A stretch of 9,434 bases of DNA from an uncultured Candidatus Altimarinota bacterium (lineage in GTDB: Bacteria; Patescibacteriota; Gracilibacteria; BD1-5; UBA2023): contig CALHQS010000029.1 of the NCBI GenBank assembly GCA_938036655.1, forward strand, positions 1 to 9,434. Reading direction: 5' to 3'. The stretch's first letter is position 1. The number at the start of each line of letters is the position of its first letter. Below, one piece after another: positions 7,165 through 9,434 of the stretch. The translations under genes were made by a program, and so were the position numbers. The notes beneath the pieces were generated by a model, which ran no database searches, was not told where the DNA came from, and saw nothing but the letters and a program-made list of their open reading frames with translations.

Positions 7165-7193
7165 TCAAAAATTTTACAAATTTTCTCTTTTTT
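7165..7193. repeat. Direct repeat, copy B
   Basis: Second copy of the repeat at 7044-7073, identical except for one T fewer in the T-run after A-C-A3. It lies in the 283-base intergenic region between the rpsR stop and the pilin start. On the minus strand its end carries TTGATA where copy A carries the TTGACA -35, so copy B could be a degraded promoter duplicate. I see no gene or RNA between the copies. Confidence 0.6.
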
Positions 7194-7238
7194 ATTTTTT
7201 CTATGACAGACTTCAGAAAATTACAAAAATTCCACAAT

Positions 7239-7260
7239 AAAAAAATCCCAAAATTGGGAA
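7239..7260 (-). terminator. Terminator of the rpsF-ssb-rpsR operon
   Basis: Stem TCCCAA/TTGGGA (7246-7251 with 7254-7259, extendable with flanking A-T pairs) followed on the minus strand by seven T (7239-7245). It starts a few bases beyond the rpsR TAA. Confidence 0.85.
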
Positions 7261-7264
7261 ATTT

Positions 7265-7537
7265 TTATTCAGCAGATTGTGTTGCTGGAACATTGTCGTA
7301 TGACGCATGAGTATTGTGGCGAGGATCAACTACGTATGGAAGAAGAGCCATATAACGCGCACGCTTTACTGCGGTTGCAATTTTTTTCTGATTTTTAAGA
7401 GTTGTACCAGAATACTGACGAGGAATAATTCGGTTGAATTTTGTCAAGAAACGCTTAAGGAAAGCAGTATCTTTATAATCAATGTGCGTTACGCCCGCAG
7501 CTTCTACTGGACAAACTTGCTTTTTAGAAGTTGCCAT
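7265..7537 (-). CDS. rpsR: 30S ribosomal protein S18
   Basis: Component of the small ribosomal subunit platform, where it binds as a heterodimer with S6. 90 residues, slightly longer than the usual 70-80 because of a C-terminal tail after the conserved core. Family hallmarks seen: C9 near the N-terminus, I-D-Y-K-D-T-A-F-L-K-R-F (19-30), P-R-Q-Y-S-G-T-T-L-K-N-Q (39-50), and the strongly conserved K-R-A-R-Y-M-A-L-L-P-Y (58-68). The tail (69-90) is polar, ending Q-S-A-E. It is the last gene of the rpsF-ssb-rpsR operon, 25 bases after ssb, and is followed immediately by a terminator. The start codon is preceded by A-T-rich sequence with a T-tract and no Shine-Dalgarno. Confidence 0.96.
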   Translation of the reverse strand: MATSKKQVCPVEAAGVTHIDYKDTAFLKRFLTKFNRIIPRQYSGTTLKNQKKIATAVKRARYMALLPYVVDPRHNTHASYDNVPATQSAE

Positions 7538-7562
7538 ATAAAAATTTTTTTAAAAAATAATA

Positions 7563-7967
7563 TTAAAATTTGTCTTCTTCAAGATCTGAGAAGTCATCAT
7601 AATCAATTTCTTCAATATTTTCAAGTTCAAAATCTTCTTTTTTGGAAAGGAAAATCAACTGAGAAATCACTACTTCTGTCTTGTGAAGTTTTGTACCATC
7701 TTCTTTATCGAAAACACGAGTTTTGAGTCGTCCTTCAATATATACGAGCTTCCCTTTTACAAGAGATTTCTCAGCTCGTTCTGCCAAAGGGCCCCACGCT
7801 ACACAATTTGTGTATTCTGCTTCAGAAACTGATTCTCCAGCAGTATTTTTGTAATAGCGATTTGTCGCCACCGTGAAAGTCGCAACTTTTTTATCACCAC
7901 CTGTTGTGCGAACAAATGGATCTTTCGTAACATTTCCGATAAGAATAACTTTATTGATCGTACGCAT
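7563..7967 (-). CDS. ssb: Single-stranded DNA-binding protein
   Basis: Binds and protects single-stranded DNA during replication, recombination and repair, normally as a tetramer of OB folds. 134 residues, shorter than E. coli SSB (178) because the flexible linker is minimal. The OB fold covers about residues 1-108: N-K-V-I-L-I-G-N-V-T-K-D-P (5-17), A-T-F-T-V-A-T-N-R (29-37), E-Y-T-N-C-V-A-W-G (51-59, W58 a probable DNA-stacking residue), and G-K-L-V-Y-I-E-G-R-L-K-T-R (72-84). The tail (111-134) is highly acidic and ends E-D-K-F, keeping the terminal Phe of the partner-binding tip but not the usual I-P before it. It lies between rpsF (16-base gap) and rpsR (25-base gap), the standard bacterial order. 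Confidence 0.96.
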   Translation of the reverse strand: MRTINKVILIGNVTKDPFVRTTGGDKKVATFTVATNRYYKNTAGESVSEAEYTNCVAWGPLAERAEKSLVKGKLVYIEGRLKTRVFDKEDGTKLHKTEVVISQLIFLSKKEDFELENIEEIDYDDFSDLEEDKF

Positions 7968-7983
7968 AAAGAAAAATTAAAAA

Positions 7984-8271
7984 CTATGCATCTGTGCGAA
8001 CAAACATAAATCGCCAGATAGACGGTTTGATGTTGAATGTTTTTACGGCTTCAAGGAAATCTCCTGATTCTTTTTCAAGAGTGTAAAGCAAATAATATCC
8101 CTGAAGAGATCCGCGGATTTTGTACGCGAGTTCGCGTTCACCTGGATGATTTGTTTCAACGATTTTTGCCCCAACATTTGAAAGTTCTGTTTCGATTTCA
8201 GAAACGAGCGCGTCTCTGTCTTCTGTTGAAAGGCTTGGATCGACAATCATCATAAGTTCGTATTGTCTCAT
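7984..8271 (-). CDS. rpsF: 30S ribosomal protein S6
   Basis: Small-subunit ribosomal protein that pairs with S18 on the platform. 95 residues, normal for the family. Seen: M-R-Q-Y-E-L-M-M-I-V-D-P at the N-terminus, G-E-R-E-L-A-Y-K-I-R-G-S-L-Q-G-Y-Y-L-L-Y (44-63, the conserved core strands), and a C-terminal F-N-I-K-P-S-I-W-R-F-M-F-V (79-91). It is first in the operon with ssb and rpsR. It is the only gene here with an obvious Shine-Dalgarno (AGGA four bases before the ATG), and the only one ending in TAG. Many bacteria autoregulate this operon through S6:S18 binding to the leader; I could not find the CCG-containing motif of that element here. Confidence 0.96.
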   Translation of the reverse strand: MRQYELMMIVDPSLSTEDRDALVSEIETELSNVGAKIVETNHPGERELAYKIRGSLQGYYLLYTLEKESGDFLEAVKTFNIKPSIWRFMFVRTDA

Positions 8272-8275
8272 AAAT

Positions 8276-8279
8276 TCCT
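8276..8279 (-). promoter_or_regulatory. Shine-Dalgarno of rpsF
   Basis: AGGA on the minus strand, four bases before the ATG at 8271. It stands out because most other starts in the window have only T-rich sequence in this position. Confidence 0.6.
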
Positions 8280-8345
8280 ATGGGTTAAACATCTTTTCTG
8301 ACCAGGAAAAGAAGGAAATAAAAATTTGCATAAAAATGCTTGGTC

Positions 8346-8373
8346 ATTATAAGATTTTTCCTGAAAAAGCAAA
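8346..8373 (-). promoter_or_regulatory. Promoter of the rpsF-ssb-rpsR operon
   Basis: On the minus strand TTTGCT (8368-8373), a 16 bp spacer and a perfect TATAAT (8346-8351) followed by G, the same arrangement as the ppa promoter. The transcript would begin at about 8339, giving a leader of about 68 nt before rpsF that starts with a small GCAT/ATGC hairpin (8328-8339). Confidence 0.7.
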
Positions 8374-8407
8374 TTTTTTTTCGAGAATTTTATAAAAAAT
8401 TTTTTTA

Positions 8408-8434
8408 TTGACTTTTTTTGATATTATTTATAAT
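8408..8434 (+). promoter_or_regulatory. Promoter of the yfiH-like gene
   Basis: TTGACT (8408-8413), 15 bp, then a perfect TATAAT (8429-8434). The -35 begins at the same TTG that would be the longest possible start of the gene, so that start is untenable and translation should begin at the ATG at 8459. A second TATAAT occurs at 8444-8449 but has no matching -35. Confidence 0.65.
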
Positions 8435-8458
8435 GCGAGAAAATATAATTTTGTCAAA

Positions 8459-9364
8459 ATGTTACTTGGTAAAAATCTTGAGGTAGAATATATTCCACAA
8501 TTTTCTCATTGTCCTGCATCTTCTGAGGCTCATCGCGAAGAAATCGTACAAAGTTTCTGTCATGTTGTAAAAAATAAAGTGAATTTTTTGATCAATGGCC
8601 GAGATTTTACGAATAAAATTTTTGACGCAGGTGAAGAATTGCCTTCTGGAAGCGATATTCGCGATATTGATGGGAAAAAATATATTTTATTGCCCGCGGG
8701 ATTTGATGGCGTAATTATGGATTACAAAAATACCGACGCTTCAATTGTACTTCCAACTGCGGATTGTGCGGGTGTAAGTTTTGCTCATCCTGATAAGGAA
8801 AAATGCGGAATTTTGCATGCAGGATATAAAGGAACGGCTGCTGGAATTATTGACAATCTTTTTGAAAAACTCGATTCTGATGTAGAATCTCTCGCCAAAA
8901 TGTTTTTTCGAATTTCACCGATGGCGGGCAGAGATTTTCAGCTGGACACACAATACTACAAAAATCTTTTTGAAAAATATCTCGAAAAGCACGATATTGA
9001 TGCATTTTCGCCAAAATTTTTCCGAGAAATCGAGAATGGAAAATGCGAATTTTCACTCCAAAAAATTATTGTAAAAATCTTGCGTGCCCACGGCATCAAG
9101 TCGCATCAAATCTATGCATCAAGCATTAAAACGACCAATTCTAATAATAATTTTTATTCATTTCGATTATTCAGTAATTATCAAGCTATGTGCGAAATCA
9201 TGCAAAAGGATGTCGAAAATTTTGAACTTTTGCCTTCTGGAAAAGAATATGTACCCCCAAAATTTGAAGTGAATTATTTTGATAAATTAGTGAAAAATCC
9301 AAATCATCGAACCAATTCTCAAAACGGCCGAATGGCAAGTATTCTTAAAACCACAAAAAAATAA
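8459..9364 (+). CDS. YfiH/PgeF family protein (multicopper polyphenol oxidase / laccase-domain fold)
   Basis: 301 residues from the chosen ATG. Members of this family (YfiH, YlmD, PgeF, human FAMIN) have been linked to purine nucleoside cleavage and, in E. coli, to correction of peptidoglycan precursors; which role applies here cannot be told from sequence. Seen: D-A-S-I-V-L-P-T-A-D-C (93-103), matching the family's L-T-A-D-C; C-G-I-L-H-A-G-Y-K-G-T (116-126), matching H-A-G-W-R-G-T; I-S-P-M-A-G (152-157) in place of G-P-x-I-G; and N-F-Y-S-F-R (231-236), matching the F-F-S-x-R motif. C103 and H120 have the 17-residue spacing of two zinc ligands (C107 and H124 in E. coli YfiH). The third ligand, a His about 36 residues before the Cys, has no counterpart. 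The C-terminus extends about 60 residues past the usual end. Divergent from rpsF, with its own promoter and terminator. Confidence 0.85.
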   Translation: MLLGKNLEVEYIPQFSHCPASSEAHREEIVQSFCHVVKNKVNFLINGRDFTNKIFDAGEELPSGSDIRDIDGKKYILLPAGFDGVIMDYKNTDASIVLPTADCAGVSFAHPDKEKCGILHAGYKGTAAGIIDNLFEKLDSDVESLAKMFFRISPMAGRDFQLDTQYYKNLFEKYLEKHDIDAFSPKFFREIENGKCEFSLQKIIVKILRAHGIKSHQIYASSIKTTNSNNNFYSFRLFSNYQAMCEIMQKDVENFELLPSGKEYVPPKFEVNYFDKLVKNPNHRTNSQNGRMASILKTTKK

Positions 9365-9388
9365 TTCCCTTTTCTAAGGGATTTTTTT
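9364..9388 (+). terminator. Terminator of the yfiH-like gene
   Basis: Stem TCCCTT/AAGGGA (9366-9371 with 9376-9381), loop TTCT, then seven T (9382-9388). It starts right after the TAA at 9362-9364. The remaining bases to 9434 are AT-rich and probably lead into the next gene's promoter, but no gene can be called. Confidence 0.85.
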
Positions 9389-9434
9389 GAGAGAAAAATA
9401 TATTATTATATAAAATATAAAAAGCGCAAGGAAA

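Noticed and set aside
7203..7312. Short plus-strand frame starting ATGACAGAC after a T-rich tract
   Set aside because: It runs through the rpsR terminator and into rpsR antisense, has no -10 box at a suitable distance and no recognisable product.
8299..8346. Inverted repeat TGACCA/TGGTCA around the rpsF leader as an S6:S18 autoregulatory structure
   Set aside because: One arm overlaps the -10 box and would lie upstream of the predicted transcript start, the loop is long, and the CCG motif typical of the S6:S18 leader element is absent.
8408..8458. TTG start adding 17 residues to the yfiH-like gene
   Set aside because: The TTG is part of the -35 hexamer and the -10 follows at 8429-8434, so this stretch is promoter rather than coding.
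1..9434. CRISPR array, insertion sequence, integrase or phage genes
   Set aside because: No regularly spaced repeats, no transposase or integrase motifs and no terminal inverted repeats were seen. The only repeat is the AT-rich pair near the pilin gene.

Overview
The window is AT-rich and compact, and most plausibly comes from a Patescibacteria (CPR) genome of the Gracilibacteria/Absconditabacteria type. The main reason is a minus-strand gene at 1986-3497. Its frame stays open for 503 codons except for four in-frame TGA codons, and it ends in TAA. In those phyla UGA is read as glycine (translation table 25). All eight complete genes here end in TAA (7) or TAG (1), none in TGA. A small type IV secretion-type pilin also fits CPR. 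The phylum is an inference and no rRNA is present to test it.

Layout from left to right: (1) <1-1168, minus, N-terminal 389 residues of an unrecognised secreted lipoprotein. (2) 1375-1962, plus, class I inorganic pyrophosphatase (ppa), divergent from the lipoprotein. (3) 1986-3497, minus, the TGA-containing gene of unknown function with a long charged coiled coil; it converges on ppa and shares a bidirectional terminator with it. (4) 3598-6501, minus, leucyl-tRNA synthetase (leuS) with inserted segments. (5) 6622-6981, minus, two-helix pilin with a signal peptide. (6) 7265-8271, minus, the classic rpsF-ssb-rpsR operon (S6, SSB, S18). (7) 8459-9364, plus, a YfiH/PgeF-type multicopper-oxidase-fold protein, divergent from rpsF.

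Apart from rpsF-ssb-rpsR, every gene appears to be transcribed alone. Each transcription unit has a recognisable sigma-70-like promoter, with 15-16 bp between the hexamers, and most end in a short GC stem plus T-run. Most start codons are preceded by a T-rich tract rather than a Shine-Dalgarno sequence; rpsF is the clear exception. In four cases the promoter lies inside or downstream of the longest possible ORF start, so I moved the start downstream (ppa, leuS, pilin, yfiH).

The genes do not form one pathway. Translation (leuS, rpsF, rpsR), DNA maintenance (ssb) and pyrophosphate removal (ppa) are housekeeping. The lipoprotein, the pilin and the coiled-coil protein are the lineage-specific part. 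The most interesting signal is the UGA recoding: UGA is confined to the one non-conserved gene and absent from about 144 glycine positions in all the others. No CRISPR array, IS element, tRNA or rRNA was found, and no gene-free stretch exceeds 300 bases.
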